Below, one piece after another: positions 9,173-18,110 of a DNA stretch of 64,000 nt; within the stretch, counting starts at the first letter, position 1, and each line of letters begins with the position of its first letter. Origin of the DNA: Methylobacterium sp. WSM2598 (GTDB taxonomy: Bacteria; Pseudomonadota; Alphaproteobacteria; Rhizobiales; Beijerinckiaceae); NCBI RefSeq assembly GCF_000379105.1, contig NZ_KB900609.1:6326500-6390499 (forward strand). The letters are read 5' to 3'. The notes under the pieces were generated by a model. That model searched no databases, was not told the origin of the DNA, and saw only the letters and a program-made list of their open reading frames with translations. The translations under genes were made by a program, and so were the position numbers.

Positions 9173-12100
9173 TCAGGGCGTGGTGCGCGGTTCCGGCGCG
9201 GCGATGGCGGCGTTCGCCGCCGGGGCCGGCCCGCAGGCGGCGCCCCCGGCACCGAGCAGGGCCGCCACCGCGGCCTCGAGCTGCGGGTCGCGGCCCTCCG
9301 CCCAGGCGGCGGGGTCGGAGGGCACCGCGACATCCGGGAGGATGTCGGTGTTCTCGAGGAGGCGCCCGTCCGCCCGGCGGATCGCCAGCTGCGGCAGGCC
9401 GTAGGCCAGCCGCGGCACGATCGGGGAGGGCACCCACCACACGAAGGTGCCGGTCCCCGCGACGGGGTCGCCGATGAGCGGCCCGATCCCGAGGTCGCGG
9501 TAGCCCTGCGGGAAGATCGAGGCGTCGGAGTAGCTCGCCGCGTTCATCAGCACGGCGGAGGGCTTGGTCCAGCGGTTGGCCGGCTCGGCCTGAGGCGGCC
9601 CGGAGCGCGGGCTGAAGGTCAGGTAGGGGCGCCCGGACAGGAGCGTGAGCAGCTGGTTGTGCAGGTTGCCGCCGCCGTTGAAGCGCACGTCCACGATCAG
9701 CCCCTCCGCCTGGGCGAAGCGGCCGAACAGCTCCGCGAAGGTGCGGCGGTAGGAGCGCGCGTCCATGGCGCGGACGTGCACGTAGCCGAGCCGCCCGCAG
9801 GAGCGGGCGACCACGGCGTCCCGCCGCGCCCGCTGCCAGCGCTCGAAGGCGAGGTCCCGCTCCCGGTCGAGGCTCACCGGGGCGCGACGCTCCCGCACCT
9901 CGCTGCCGTCCGGCTTGCGGAAGGCGATCTCGACGAGCCTGTTCGCGCGGCCGCGCAGCAGGCGGTGCACGCCGCCCGCCTCCGGGATCGGCGCCCCGTC
10001 GATCTCGGTCAGCACGTCCCCCGGCGCGAGGCGCGTACCGGCCGCGTCGAACGGTCCCCCGGGCAGGATCGCGGCGACCCGCATGCCCGGCCCCGCATGG
10101 GCCTCGTCGTAGTAGAGGCCGAGCGAGGCGGTCCGCTCGTCGGCGGGGATGGCGGGGACGAGAAAGGCCCCCGTATGCGAGGCGTTGAGCTCGCCCGCCA
10201 TCTCCGAGAGCAGTTCGGCGAGGTCGCGCGGATCCGCGAGGGCGGGCAGGAAGCGGGCGTAGCGCGCCTGCGCGGCCTCCCAATCCACCCCGTGCATGCC
10301 GGGATCGAGGAACTTCGCCCGGGTGAGGCGCCCGTATTGCGCGAAGGCCTCGCGCAGGGTCCGGGCCGGGTCCCGGGCCGCCTCCACCTGGACCCGCACG
10401 CTGCGCACCGTGCCGCGGGCGAGGTCGATCTCCTCGAAGCCGTTCCGGGACAGGGCGTAGAGGCTGCGCTGGTCGCGGCTCAGCCGGACGGGACTCGCGC
10501 GCTTGGAGGCCACGCCGGAGAACAGGATGCGGCGCCGGCCGAGCCGCAGGTCGCGCAGCGTCCCGGTCAGCATCCAGCCGTCGCCCGCCGGAGTCTCGGC
10601 CTGCTCGACCGTGAGCACGCCGACGCCGTCCGCCATCAGGCCGGCATGGACCACGTCGCCGGGCGCCTGCGAGAGCCGGTACTGCCGGTCCTCCAGCCCG
10701 TCCGGATCGAAGGTGGGGAGCGCCGGGCGCGCGGCCCGCTCGGCCTGAACCCGCTCGGACGGCGCCGGGCCCGTCCCGGAGGGGCGCGCCGGACCGTCCG
10801 GCTCCGCCACGACCGGCAGGCGCAGCCGCGCCTCGAACGCCTCCCGGGCCCGGCGGGAGGTGAAGACCGCGTCGACGTCGCTGCGGGCGGCGTCGCCGAG
10901 GGCGCGGTGGAGCGCGCTGGCGTCGCTGCGCCAGAGCAGGAAGCCGCCATCCGCGCTCCACTGCGCGTCGCCCTGGGCCTCGCCGGCCGGAGCGACCCGC
11001 AGGGGCGGGCGCGACCCGTCGGCGGGCACCACCGCGACGTTGGTCGCGAAGGATTGCTCGCCCTGGATCGGCAGGGCGAGCCAGCGCGAATCCGGCGACC
11101 AGGCCAGCCACCAGCGGCCATCGTCGTAGGCGTAGAACCGGCCCGGCGGCACGACCTCCCGGTCGGCGCCGCTCGCGAGATCGAGGACGTGCACGGCGGC
11201 GCGGTCGAGGACGTAGGCGAGGCGGCGCCCGTCGGGCGCGTAGCGCGGCACCAGCGCGTCGCCCTCGGCGCTCGGGAGCCGGCGCTCGACGAGGCGGGTC
11301 GCCTGCGCGAAGCCGGTCTCCTCCGGCACCGCGAGGCTCGTCTCGTAGAGGCCCCAGCGCCCGTCCCGCTCGGCCGCGTAGGCGAGGCGCCGCCCGTCCG
11401 GCGAGAAGGTCGGGTTGCGCGCCTCGCCCGGGCCGCGGGTGATCCGCTTGACCGATTTCCCGTCGCGGGCGGCGACGGAGATGTCGCCCTGCGCCACCAG
11501 CGCGACCTCCTGGCCGGTCGGCGAGACCGCGAGGTCGCTGAACTCCGAGCTGCGGGCCGGGACCTCGCCGGCGAAGGCGGATTCGGTCACCGTGACCGGG
11601 ATCACCTCGGGCTCGGCCGCGCCGCGCGCCAGCCGGTAGAGCGCCCCCTCGCGCGCGAAGACGAGGTCGCCCTCCGCCGAGGCCGAGAGCCAGCGCACGG
11701 CGCCCTCGGCGAAGAAGGTGAGTTGGCGCGGCACCCGCTCGGCGAGCGAGAGGCGCCAGACGTTGAGCGAGCCGGAGGCCTCGCTGAGATAAGCGATCTC
11801 GTCCCCCGGCAGCCAGACGGCGTTCCGGCTCTCCCGCGTCCCCTCGGTCAACCGCTCGTGCCGGCCCGTCGCCGCGTCGTAGAGCCAGACCTGGCGCACG
11901 GCCCGGGAGACCTGGTGCTGCCGGAAGCGCTGCTCGACGTTCGGGCTCGTGTAGAGGAGGCGCTTCCCGCCCGGGTCGGAGCGGGCGTCGAGGGCGGCAT
12001 TGGGCAGGACGAGCGTCTCGCGGCCCCCGGCCAGCGGCACGGCGTAGACCTGGCTCGCCATCTCGGTCCGATTGGGCGGGGCGAAGGTCCGGGCCGCGTC

Positions 12101-12505
12101 GCCGAGGCGGCGGGCGGCGAACAGGACGCGGCCGTCCGGCGCGACGCTCATCGGGCGCTCGTCGAGGCCGTACCAGGTCAGGCGCCGGATCTCGCCCCCG
12201 GCGGCCGGCACCGCGAAGACGTTCAGCGCCCCGAAGCGGTCCGACGCGAAGGCCAGGGTGCGGCCGTCGGGCGACCAGGCCGGCGCCGCCGCGTGGGTTC
12301 CGGCGGGCGTCAGCGCCGTCGCGGCGCCGCCGGAGGCGGGGACGATCCAGATCTGCCCGCGGTGCCGGAAGGCGATGCGCGTCCCGTCGGGGGAGAGTGC
12401 CGGCTCCCGCAGCCAGAGCCGGCCGCTCTCGGGCGGCGCGTCCGCGCGGGACGCGGCCGCCGCGAGGCAGGCCCAGAGCAGGAGAAGGACGAGCCTCGCG
12501 CGCAT
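9173..12505 (-). CDS. Tricorn-type protease (PD40 beta-propeller, PDZ, S41 peptidase), exported
   Basis: 1110 aa. ATG 12505 is chosen because it opens a signal peptide (MRARLVLLLLWACLAAAASRA) behind GGGGAG. Earlier in-frame starts lie in the 17-bp repeat array. Residues about 30-640 are rich in SPDGxxIAF/WSPDGRTLAF propeller blades (PD40). A core region follows, then a PDZ-like segment (LAPGDVLTEIDGAPIPEAGGV, near residue 830), then an S41 catalytic domain with LIVDVRFNGGGN and the putative nucleophile segment NAASYSDASIFPQGY near residue 995. In archaea tricorn acts in the cytosol downstream of the proteasome. Here the signal peptide suggests periplasmic peptide degradation. Neighbouring genes give no clue to its substrates. 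Confidence 0.88.
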   Translation of the reverse strand: MRARLVLLLLWACLAAAASRADAPPESGRLWLREPALSPDGTRIAFRHRGQIWIVPASGGAATALTPAGTHAAAPAWSPDGRTLAFASDRFGALNVFAVPAAGGEIRRLTWYGLDERPMSVAPDGRVLFAARRLGDAARTFAPPNRTEMASQVYAVPLAGGRETLVLPNAALDARSDPGGKRLLYTSPNVEQRFRQHQVSRAVRQVWLYDAATGRHERLTEGTRESRNAVWLPGDEIAYLSEASGSLNVWRLSLAERVPRQLTFFAEGAVRWLSASAEGDLVFAREGALYRLARGAAEPEVIPVTVTESAFAGEVPARSSEFSDLAVSPTGQEVALVAQGDISVAARDGKSVKRITRGPGEARNPTFSPDGRRLAYAAERDGRWGLYETSLAVPEETGFAQATRLVERRLPSAEGDALVPRYAPDGRRLAYVLDRAAVHVLDLASGADREVVPPGRFYAYDDGRWWLAWSPDSRWLALPIQGEQSFATNVAVVPADGSRPPLRVAPAGEAQGDAQWSADGGFLLWRSDASALHRALGDAARSDVDAVFTSRRAREAFEARLRLPVVAEPDGPARPSGTGPAPSERVQAERAARPALPTFDPDGLEDRQYRLSQAPGDVVHAGLMADGVGVLTVEQAETPAGDGWMLTGTLRDLRLGRRRILFSGVASKRASPVRLSRDQRSLYALSRNGFEEIDLARGTVRSVRVQVEAARDPARTLREAFAQYGRLTRAKFLDPGMHGVDWEAAQARYARFLPALADPRDLAELLSEMAGELNASHTGAFLVPAIPADERTASLGLYYDEAHAGPGMRVAAILPGGPFDAAGTRLAPGDVLTEIDGAPIPEAGGVHRLLRGRANRLVEIAFRKPDGSEVRERRAPVSLDRERDLAFERWQRARRDAVVARSCGRLGYVHVRAMDARSYRRTFAELFGRFAQAEGLIVDVRFNGGGNLHNQLLTLLSGRPYLTFSPRSGPPQAEPANRWTKPSAVLMNAASYSDASIFPQGYRDLGIGPLIGDPVAGTGTFVWWVPSPIVPRLAYGLPQLAIRRADGRLLENTDILPDVAVPSDPAAWAEGRDPQLEAAVAALLGAGGAACGPAPAANAAIAAPEPRTTP

Positions 12506-12547
12506 CGACAGGGACTCCCCACCGGGGCCGACCGGCCGGACCTGGAC

Positions 12548-12632
12548 CATGAGCCCAGGTCGGCCATGACCCCAGGCCGAACATGACCCCGGGCCGAACA
12601 TGACCCCGGGCCGGCCATGACCCTAGGTCAAC
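12548..12632. repeat. Five tandem 17-bp repeats upstream of the tricorn gene
   Basis: Units begin at 12548, 12565, 12582, 12599 and 12616, each close to CATGACCCCGGGCCGAA. The last one contains the perfect inverted repeat TGACC-CTA-GGTCA (12618-12630). The array lies 43 nt upstream of the tricorn start and would be in its leader or promoter. Confidence 0.8.
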
Positions 12633-12692
12633 ATTGTGTCGCGGCGGCGCCATGCAGCCGAGCCATACGTCGGCTCGTCTCGCCGGCCCGTG

Positions 12693-12717
12693 CGAACGGG
12701 CACCTGCCGGATGCGTT
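12693..12717 (+). promoter_or_regulatory. Possible EcfG-type promoter upstream of the YegP-like gene
   Basis: CGAAC-N16-CGTT, one mismatch from the general-stress consensus GGAAC-N16/17-CGTT, ending 57 nt before the ATG at 12774. Motif match only; weak support. Confidence 0.3.
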
Positions 12718-12773
12718 GCCTCGCCGCCGCGGCTCCCCATCTCCCCGGGCGGATCCACGCGAGGAGGGACGCG

Positions 12774-12959
12774 ATGCGCTTCGAACTCTACCGGGATGCG
12801 GGCGGGCACTGGCGCTGGCGGCTGCGGGCCGCGAACGGCGAGGTCGTGGCCGATTGCGCCGAGGGCTACGTCCGCCGTGAGGATTGCGAGCACGGCATCG
12901 CCCTGGTGAAGGGCGCGGGCCAGGCCTCGGTCGTCGACATGACCCTCAAGATGGCGTGA
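12774..12959 (+). CDS. YegP-like DUF1508 small protein
   Basis: 61 aa behind a strong GAGGAGG site. The sequence FELYRDAGGHWRWRLRAANGEVVADCAEGY followed by a Cys/Glu-rich turn and HGIALVK is the single-repeat DUF1508 (YegP) pattern. Proteins of this family are small beta-rich cytoplasmic proteins of unknown function, often seen among stress-induced genes. A weak EcfG-like promoter lies upstream. It is convergent with the DUF2283 remnant, 10 nt apart. Confidence 0.85.
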   Translation: MRFELYRDAGGHWRWRLRAANGEVVADCAEGYVRREDCEHGIALVKGAGQASVVDMTLKMA

Positions 12960-12969
12960 GGTGGACGGC

Positions 12970-13156
12970 TCAGGCGGCGACGCTCCGGATATCGGCGCCG
13001 CCCAACGGCTGCGAGGAGGCCCCCAGACGCTCGACGGCCACGATACGGCCCTCCGCACCGAGATCGATCACGAGGCCGGGGGACCTCCTCGCGCGCGGCG
13101 ATGGGCGTCTCGGAGAGACGGAGGAGGAGGGCATCGGCCTCGCGGTGATCGTGCAT
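12970..13156 (-). pseudogene. DUF2283 family gene broken by a one-base insertion
   Basis: From ATG 13156 the frame reads MHDHREADALLLRLSETP and on to AAREEV, a clear DUF2283 N-terminus. After a run of five G on the plus strand (13078-13082) the family continuation PGLVIDLGAEGRIVAVERL is found in the next frame, ending at TGA 12972-12970. With four bases in that run the gene would be one intact 61-codon frame. Either the gene is disrupted, the run is slippery, or it is a sequencing error. The ATG is only 2 nt after the DUF4258 stop, so the two are coupled. DUF4258/DUF2283 neighbours are often considered toxin/antitoxin-like pairs; that function is not shown here. Confidence 0.75.
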
Positions 13157-13158
13157 CG

Positions 13159-13410
13159 TCACGTCCGCCGCCTGCCTCGGTCGAGGAAGGCTGTGAGGAT
13201 CGCGCAGCCTGCGGGTTCCGGTCGATATACCCCGCGAAAAACGCGTCCGCCGCGCTCCGGGACAGACCGGACAGCGCGCACCAAACTCGGATCGACCGGA
13301 TCGGGCTCGGTCGTTAGGGGGCTCACGACCGCGCGCTCCACCGAGGCCGCGTCGAGCTGGCGCTCCGCCATGGCGACGCGGGCGTGAGCCAGGGAAACGA
13401 ACGCCATCAT
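13159..13410 (-). CDS. DUF4258 family small protein
   Basis: 83 aa from ATG 13410 (the next codon, at 13407, is also ATG) behind GGAGGGGGG. The pattern SLAHARVAMAERQLDAASVERAVVSP, then EPDP, then FRGVYR and AILTAFLDRGRRR at the end matches DUF4258, a small RelE-superfamily-like fold. It is the upstream member of a two-gene unit with the frameshifted DUF2283 gene. If the pair is toxin-antitoxin-like, this would be the putative toxin half, with its partner apparently damaged. No promoter was recognised in the 269 bp between this gene and the next one at 13680. Confidence 0.75.
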   Translation of the reverse strand: MMAFVSLAHARVAMAERQLDAASVERAVVSPLTTEPDPVDPSLVRAVRSVPERGGRVFRGVYRPEPAGCAILTAFLDRGRRRT

Positions 13411-13679
13411 CGGACCCCCCTCCCACGGGACACCCGTCCGGTCCTTCCCACCAACCGGCCGTGAAGGTTCCCGTCGGCCCGCCCATTCGGGCCGATCCGC
13501 AGACGGACGGCGCGGGGCGGTGCCGTCCCCCATCGTCGATCGCTGGCGGAAGGCGAATCCCGGGGCCGCGTCGGCCCGCCGCAGCGCGGCGTCGCTGCAC
13601 CGCGGCAACGATATGGTCCGCGGGGCGTTGAGGGGCCTCGCGTCACCGAACGCCTCACCGAAGACGCAGGAGCTTCCCA

Positions 13680-13952
13680 GTGCTGAAGACCGTGATCCTG
13701 GCCGCCGGCCTCGTGCTCGGCGGGGCCGCCCTCGCACCGCAGGCGGCGACCGCCGCGCCGGCCCCCGCCGAGACGGCCGCGGCGGCTCCCACGACCTGGG
13801 TGCAGTACGGCTATTACCGCCGCCATCACCACCATTGGGGCCGCCCCTACGGCTACCGCCGCTACGGACCGCCCTACGGCCGCGCCTACGGCTACCGCCG
13901 CCATCACGGCTTCTACGGCCATCCCCATCGCCGCGGCTTCTACCGCTACTGA
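13680..13952 (+). CDS. Small exported Tyr/Gly/His/Arg-rich protein
   Basis: 90 aa with a GTG start 7 nt after AGGAG. A signal peptide (MLKTVILAAGLVLGGAALAP) is followed by an Ala/Pro linker and a low-complexity part of repeated GYRR, RRHHHH and YGRAYGYRRHH segments. Such proteins are common in Methylobacterium and relatives and have no assigned role. The His clusters could bind metal and the aromatic/basic pattern could bind envelope polymers; both are guesses. A related composition is seen in the protein at 45534. Confidence 0.75.
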   Translation: MLKTVILAAGLVLGGAALAPQAATAAPAPAETAAAAPTTWVQYGYYRRHHHHWGRPYGYRRYGPPYGRAYGYRRHHGFYGHPHRRGFYRY

Positions 13953-13958
13953 GCGGGC

Positions 13959-13979
13959 GGGGCCGGCGCGGCCGGCCCC
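13959..13979. terminator. GC-rich hairpin between convergent genes
   Basis: A 9-bp stem GGGGCCGGC / GCCGGCCCC with a 3-nt loop lies between the stop at 13952 and the convergent stop at 14000. No T tract. Confidence 0.35.
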
Positions 13980-13999
13980 CTTCGGCCGATGGTCCGGGC

Positions 14000-15160
14000 T
14001 CAGTGATACGGGTCGGCCGCGTCGCGCAGCCCATCGCCCAGGAAGTTGAAGGCGAGCACAACCACCACCACGGGCAGGATCGGCAGCAGCAGCCAGGGAT
14101 GCAGCTGCACCGCCGCGAGGTTCTGGGCCTCGTTGAGCAGGACGCCCCAGCTCGTCACCGGCGGCCGCAGCCCGAGCCCCAGGAACGACAGCGCGGTCTC
14201 GCCGAGGATCATCGAGGGAATCGACAGGGTCGCCGAGGCGATCAGGTGGCTCATGAAGTTCGGGATCAGGTGCCGGCCGATGATCCGCGCCTTCGAGGCG
14301 CCCATCAGCTCGGCGGCGCGCACGTAATCCTCCTCGCGCAGGGCGAGCAGCTTCGAGCGCACCGCGCGGGCGAGGCCCGGCCAGTCGAGCAGGCCGAGGA
14401 TCAGCGTGATGCCGAAGAAGACCAGAACCGGGCTCCAGTTCGGGGGCAGGGCGGCCGAGAGGGCGAGCCAGAGCGGCAGTTCCGGCAGCGAGCGCAGGAT
14501 CTCGATCATCCGCTGCACGAGGTTGTCGACCCAGCCGCCGAGATAGCCCGCGAGCCCGCCGAAGAAGAGCCCGAGCGCGAAGGACACCGCGATGCCCACG
14601 AGGCCGACCGTCAGCGAGATCCGGGCCCCCGCGACGATGCGCGAGAACAGGTCGCGCCCGAGCCGGTCGGTGCCCGCGAGGAACAGGGTGCCACCCTCCG
14701 GCGGGCAGACCAGGTGCCAGTCGGTGCGCACCAGCCCCCAGAATTCGTAGGCCTCGTCGCGGCAGAAGAAGCGCAGCTTCTGCACCGTGCCGCGGTCGAC
14801 CGTGTAGTCGCGCTGGAAGCGCTCCAGGTCGAACGAGAACGCGTAGGGATGCGTGTAGGGCCCGACGAAGCGGCCCTCGTGGAACAGGTGCACGGATTGG
14901 GGCGGCGCGTACAGGAAGTCGCCGTGGCGCTTGGCCGGGTCGTAGGGCGCGAGCACCTCCACGAAGGGGATGAGCGCGTAGAACAGGACCAGGATGAGCC
15001 CGGCCGCCACGGCCACCTTGTGGCGCTTGAACTTCCACCAGGTGAGGCGCCACGAGGAGGCGCGGTCGAAGACCTCGCTCTCCGCGCCGAGGGGCTCGGT
15101 GCGGCCGGGATCGAAGGGGGCCGGGTCGACGAAGTGGCGCGGGCGAACCTCCAGGTTCAT
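14000..15160 (-). CDS. Opp/Dpp-type ABC transporter permease (DppC/OppC class)
   Basis: 386 aa from ATG 15160, which overlaps the stop of the partner permease as ATGA. The first membrane helix (residues about 48-70) is followed by an unusually long periplasmic insert, then GTDRLGRDLFSRIVAGARISLTVGL, the EAA-type loop EEDYVRAAELMGASKARIIGRHLIPN, and GETALSFLGLGLRPPVTSWG. The insert with YEFWGLVRTDWHL before the GTDRLGRD motif resembles Opp-family importers for oligosaccharides as well as peptides, so the ligand could be a glycan. It is the last gene of the nine-gene minus-strand operon. Confidence 0.88.
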   Translation of the reverse strand: MNLEVRPRHFVDPAPFDPGRTEPLGAESEVFDRASSWRLTWWKFKRHKVAVAAGLILVLFYALIPFVEVLAPYDPAKRHGDFLYAPPQSVHLFHEGRFVGPYTHPYAFSFDLERFQRDYTVDRGTVQKLRFFCRDEAYEFWGLVRTDWHLVCPPEGGTLFLAGTDRLGRDLFSRIVAGARISLTVGLVGIAVSFALGLFFGGLAGYLGGWVDNLVQRMIEILRSLPELPLWLALSAALPPNWSPVLVFFGITLILGLLDWPGLARAVRSKLLALREEDYVRAAELMGASKARIIGRHLIPNFMSHLIASATLSIPSMILGETALSFLGLGLRPPVTSWGVLLNEAQNLAAVQLHPWLLLPILPVVVVVLAFNFLGDGLRDAADPYH

Positions 15161-16182
15161 CGGCCGGAGCCTCCGAGGCGGATGCGGGGGTCGAGCCACG
15201 CGAGGAGCAGATCGGAGATCAGCATCCCGATCACCGTGAGCAGCGCCACGAACATCAGGATGAAGCCGGCCAGGAACTGGTCCTGGCTCTTGAGCGCCGC
15301 GAGCAGGATCGGCCCGACGGTCGGCAGGCTCAGCACCAGCGAGACCAGCACCGAGCCCGAGACGAGGTGGGGCAGCAGGTTGCCGATATCGGCGATGAAC
15401 GGGTTGAGCGACATCCGGAACGGGTACTTGAGCAGCGCCCGGGTCGGCGGCAGGCCCTTGGCCTTGGCGGTGACCACGTATTGTTTGCCGAGTTCGTCGA
15501 GGAGATTGGCGCGCATGCGGCGGATCATGGCGGCGGTGCCCCCGAGGCCGATCACCAGGGTCGGCACCGCCAGGTGGGCGAGGAGCGACTGCACCTTGTC
15601 CCAGGTCCAGGGCTGGCCCGCATAGGCGCTGTCGTAGAGCCCGCCGATCGAGATGCCGAGCCAGCGATTGGCGTAGAACAGCATGATCAGGGCGAGCAGG
15701 AAGGACGGGGTCGCCAGCCCCAGGTAGCCGATCAGGGTCGCGACGTAGTCGCCGACCGAGTATTGCCGCGTCGCCGAGTAGATCGCGATCGGGATCGAGA
15801 CCACGTGCACGAAGATCACCACCGCGAGGTTGACCACCAGGGTGAGCCAGAGCGCGTCGCCGACCACCTCGCGCACCGGCCGGTCGTACTCGAAGGACCA
15901 GCCCCAATTGCCCTGGAGGAGGCCGTTGAAGAGGCCCTCCGGGTTCGGCCAGACGCCGATCCAGCGCAGGTACTGCTCCCAGACCGGGCGGTCGAGGCCG
16001 TATTGCTGCATCAGGAACTGGGCCTTGGCGACCGAGGCCGCCTCGCCCTGCGAGCGCAGCTCGGCGATCTGGTTGGTCAGGAAGTCGCCCGGCGGCAGCT
16101 TGATGATGAAGAAGACGAGCGCCGAGATGACGAGGAGCGTCATCGCCATGGTGAGGGTGCGGCGCAGGAGGTAGCGGATCAC
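15157..16182 (-). CDS. Opp/Dpp-type ABC transporter permease (DppB/OppB class)
   Basis: 341 aa, standard length. It opens with the family helix MIRYLLRRTLTMAMTLLVIS followed by a Pro-rich segment (IKLPPGDFL). It carries the EAA loop LLDELGKQYVVTAKAKGLPP near residue 225 and ends after a helix with the DPRIRL tail. It forms the inner-membrane pore with the DppC-class partner. Its start overlaps the stop of the binding-protein gene by 4 nt and its stop overlaps the next permease by 4 nt, showing tight translational coupling. Confidence 0.9.
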   Translation of the reverse strand: MIRYLLRRTLTMAMTLLVISALVFFIIKLPPGDFLTNQIAELRSQGEAASVAKAQFLMQQYGLDRPVWEQYLRWIGVWPNPEGLFNGLLQGNWGWSFEYDRPVREVVGDALWLTLVVNLAVVIFVHVVSIPIAIYSATRQYSVGDYVATLIGYLGLATPSFLLALIMLFYANRWLGISIGGLYDSAYAGQPWTWDKVQSLLAHLAVPTLVIGLGGTAAMIRRMRANLLDELGKQYVVTAKAKGLPPTRALLKYPFRMSLNPFIADIGNLLPHLVSGSVLVSLVLSLPTVGPILLAALKSQDQFLAGFILMFVALLTVIGMLISDLLLAWLDPRIRLGGSGR

Positions 16183-18110
16183 CGGGCGGCCTCTTTGCGC
16201 TCGGGGCCCCAGAAGAACTCGTCCATGCGGTAGACCCCGATCATGGCGGTGGGCTTCCAGCTGTAGGTCGCCCGGTCAGGAAGGTTGACGAGGCGGGTCT
16301 TGGCGACGACCGGCTGCAGCGCCCCCGCGACCGTGCCGATCACCCACTGGTTCTCGGCCCGGTTGCGCAGCATCTCGCCCCAGATCCGCGCCTGCACGGC
16401 GGCGTCGCCGGTCGCCATCCACTGCGCGTTGAGGTCGAGGAGGGTCTTGGCTTCCGGGATGTCGACCGGCTCGCCCTCCTTGCCCTTGGTCTCGACGAAC
16501 TGCCCCCATTTCGGCCACGCGTAGGTGTCCTGGTGGACGGGGGCGAGCTCGTCCGGCGGCATCTCGGCGGTCGGCATGGCGAGGTCGAGCCCCTGCGCCG
16601 CCACCATGGTGGTGAGCCCCGCATAGGCCCGGTTGCGCAGCACCGTGCGGTCCTGGGGCTTCACGAAGAGCTTGACCCCGACCTCGCGCCAGAATTCCGC
16701 GATCAGGGTGAGCCCGTCGGTGAGCATCATGCTCTCGCCGTCGGTCTCGACCACGATCTCGAGCTCCCGCCCGTCCGGCAGGAGCCGGATCCCGGCGCCG
16801 TTGCGCGCGCCGAGCCCGACCGTGTCGAGGAGCCGGGAGGCCTCCTCGGGATCGTACTGGGCGTGGAGCGTGCGGTATTCCGGCTTGTAGAGCGGGCTGC
16901 CCTCCACGACCGTGTCGTTCCCCTCGGTGCCGAGCCCGAACAGGAGCGCGTTGTTGAGGGTGCGCCGGTCGATGGCGAGCGACAGGGCGCGCCGGAAGCG
17001 CACGTCGCGGTTGAGCCTGCGCCAGACCGGATCGGCCGCGGTCAGGTTCGGGTAGAGGGCGATCTCGGAGCCGCGGGCGCTCGGCCAGAGATGCGTGCGG
17101 TAGCCCTTGGCCCGCTCGCCCTCGCGCAGGATCGGGATGTCCTCCATCGTGAGGCCGCGGAAGAGCAGGTCCGCCTCGCCGGCATTGGCCTTGGCGGCGA
17201 AGAGCCCGGCCGCCGCGATGTCCATCAGCACCCGGTCGACGTAGGGGAGCTGCTGGCCGTTGCGGTCCACCCGATGGTAGTAGGGGTTGCGCACGAAGAC
17301 GAACCGCGCGGCGGGGGCCGTGTTGGTCACGCGCCAGGGCTGCAGCGTCGGCAGGTCCGGATTGGTCTGCTCGAACATCGCGTCGAGCCGGTTGTGCAGG
17401 GTGGCCCAGCCCTTGACCTTCTGCGCCTTGACGGCGGCGTCGAGGTCGTTCTTCGGCGCGTAGCGGGCGTGGAACTGCTTCAGGTAATGGGCCGGCCGGT
17501 AGATGAAGGGGTCGCGCGGCGAGGCGAGTTCCGGCAGGAAGCGCGGGTTCGGCCTGTCCCAGGTGAAGCGGACGCGCAGCGGGTCGAGCACCTCGAAGCG
17601 CGGCAATTGCCCGTCCACGATCATGAATTCCGGCGGGCCGGAGGGGCTCAGCTCCTTGTTGAGGGCGACGTCCTCCCACCAGTAGCGGAAGTCTTCCGCC
17701 GTGAAGGGCTGCCCGTCCGACCAGCGGTGGCCGGCCCGCAGCGTGAAGGTGAAGACCTTGTCGTCCTGCGACTCGTACTGCGCGAGGAGGTCGGCCTTGA
17801 GGGCGAGGCTCTCGTCGTAGCCGACGAGCCGGGCGTAGCTGTAGGCCGAGATGTAGCGGATGTCCCGGGGCTTGGCGACGAGGGTGACGATCTCGCCGCC
17901 CGGCCGGCCGAGCTCTCGGCCGGCCGCCGCGAGGTCGACGACCAGGGGCTCGGCGGGCAGGCGGGCCGCGGCGGTCTCGTCGGCGGCGCGGGCGAGGCCC
18001 GGCAGGAGGAGCGCCAGGGCGGCGAGCGCCGCGGCCGCCCGCGGGCGCCCCGCACCGCCATCCCGCCCGCCCCGCCCCCCGAGAGGCCGCTCCCGCCGCC
18101 AGACCGTCAT
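16179..18110 (-). CDS. SBP family 5 periplasmic solute-binding protein
   Basis: 643 aa from ATG 18110 behind GAGAGG. An Arg-rich N-terminus leads to a hydrophobic signal core (ALAALALLLPGLARA). Family 5 landmarks are FTFTLRAGHRWSDGQPFTAEDFRYWWED near residue 120, the DPLRVRFTWDRPNPRFLPELA stretch, and the RFRRALSLAIDRRTL segment near 375. It is long for a dipeptide binder and closer in size to proteins that bind larger oligopeptides or oligosaccharides. It should capture a ligand for the two downstream permeases and the fused ATPase. Starts inside the stop of the methyltransferase-like gene (ATGA). Confidence 0.88.
   Translation of the reverse strand: MTVWRRERPLGGRGGRDGGAGRPRAAAALAALALLLPGLARAADETAAARLPAEPLVVDLAAAGRELGRPGGEIVTLVAKPRDIRYISAYSYARLVGYDESLALKADLLAQYESQDDKVFTFTLRAGHRWSDGQPFTAEDFRYWWEDVALNKELSPSGPPEFMIVDGQLPRFEVLDPLRVRFTWDRPNPRFLPELASPRDPFIYRPAHYLKQFHARYAPKNDLDAAVKAQKVKGWATLHNRLDAMFEQTNPDLPTLQPWRVTNTAPAARFVFVRNPYYHRVDRNGQQLPYVDRVLMDIAAAGLFAAKANAGEADLLFRGLTMEDIPILREGERAKGYRTHLWPSARGSEIALYPNLTAADPVWRRLNRDVRFRRALSLAIDRRTLNNALLFGLGTEGNDTVVEGSPLYKPEYRTLHAQYDPEEASRLLDTVGLGARNGAGIRLLPDGRELEIVVETDGESMMLTDGLTLIAEFWREVGVKLFVKPQDRTVLRNRAYAGLTTMVAAQGLDLAMPTAEMPPDELAPVHQDTYAWPKWGQFVETKGKEGEPVDIPEAKTLLDLNAQWMATGDAAVQARIWGEMLRNRAENQWVIGTVAGALQPVVAKTRLVNLPDRATYSWKPTAMIGVYRMDEFFWGPERKEAAR

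Noticed and set aside
9108..13058. 1316-aa minus-strand frame overlapping the tricorn gene
   Set aside because: Arg/Gly/Ala/Pro-rich shadow of the tricorn coding sequence in another frame, without domains.
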